Origin: Myxococcota bacterium
GTDB lineage: Bacteria > Myxococcota_A > Bradymonadia > UBA7976 > UBA1532
DNA: 34,139 nt
Direction: 5' to 3'
Assembly: GCA_018813065.1 (NCBI GenBank)
Contig: JAHJCH010000102.1
Location: forward strand, 1-34,139
The notes under the pieces were generated by a model. That model did no database searches, was not told the DNA's origin, and saw nothing but the letters and a program-made list of their open reading frames with translations. Positions 34,013 through 34,139 of the stretch are shown one piece after another (the stretch's first letter is position 1; every line of letters begins with the position of its first letter). Position numbers and translations under genes: made by a program.

Positions 34013-34139
34013 CTAGTCTGGGCAGCGCAGATCACCGCAGGGGCCATCACAGCAGCCGACCTCGACGGTGAGGCCACGAGGGCCGCTGGGCGGGGGGGGG
34101 GCGCCGCAGGTGACGGCGCCTTGGCCGCCTTGGCCGCCC
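34013..34139 (-). CDS. C-terminal end of a Gly/Gln- and Cys-rich protein (cut by right edge)
   Basis: The minus strand from the right edge reads 42 codons to a TAG at 34013-34015: GGQGGQGA, then VTCGAPPPPSGPRG, then VEVGCCDGPCGDLRCPD. The repeated Gly-Gly-Gln and the five Cys fit a secreted surface protein like others in the window. Short length and the edge limit certainty. The bases between it and the kinase start (33940-34012) show nothing recognisable. Confidence 0.55.
   Translation of the reverse strand, partial: GGQGGQGAVTCGAPPPPSGPRGLTVEVGCCDGPCGDLRCPD

Overview
The window looks like chromosomal DNA from a GC-rich, Gram-negative predator-type or surface-protein-rich bacterium. The best fit is Myxococcota (former Deltaproteobacteria, Bradymonadales-like). 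This is inferred from a MYXO-CTERM-like sorting tail, a MopE-type Asp/Asn-rich repeat, PPC-like and Cys-rich secreted proteins, large lipoproteins, and a kinase-ATPase-TPR fusion of the PknK kind. No rRNA, tRNA or CRISPR was seen. The class-level assignment is inference only.

Layout. 1-419 (-): start of a zinc-ribbon/coiled-coil protein cut by the left edge. 521-2553 (-): a GT4 glycosyltransferase and a formyltransferase-fold enzyme, translationally coupled. 2674-7161 (+): a compositionally mosaic lipoprotein and a Cys-rich surface protein with a MYXO-CTERM-like tail. 7170-8294 (-): an EboE-like TIM barrel. 8471-8941 (+): a small membrane PH-domain protein. 9044-11654 (+): overlapping preT-preA genes for reductive pyrimidine breakdown, convergent with a dihydroorotate-dehydrogenase-like gene (11665-12645, -). 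12843-14105 (+): a secreted TPR/LytR_C protein.

14106-18323 is a foreign-looking islet. Three AT-rich genes (two intact, one split by a frameshift) encode secreted, mostly helical proteins of about 310-340 residues. At least two are paralogues. They all point the same way and are separated by GC-rich linkers made of repeated modules. The linkers contain near-identical fragments of the neighbouring host genes: the tail of the TPR gene, 80 bp of the nhaC-type gene and 66 bp of the crp-type gene. This is the most unusual part of the window.

18324-24298 (-) is a tight five-gene operon: ABC exporter, HEAT-like protein, GNAT acetyltransferase, NhaC-type antiporter and Crp/Fnr regulator. 24365-24811 (+) is a YjbQ-family gene. 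24900-27473 (+) is a lipoprotein with ten tandem eight-cysteine repeats. 27484-33939 (-) is a two-gene unit of a PknK-like kinase and an S41/PDZ protease. 34013-34139 (-) is the 3' end of a Gly/Gln- and Cys-rich protein cut by the right edge.

Most intact genes are about 65-70% GC by eye and very rich in GATC. The islet genes are about 25% GC and not GATC-rich, which supports foreign origin. All counts and alignments were done by hand.
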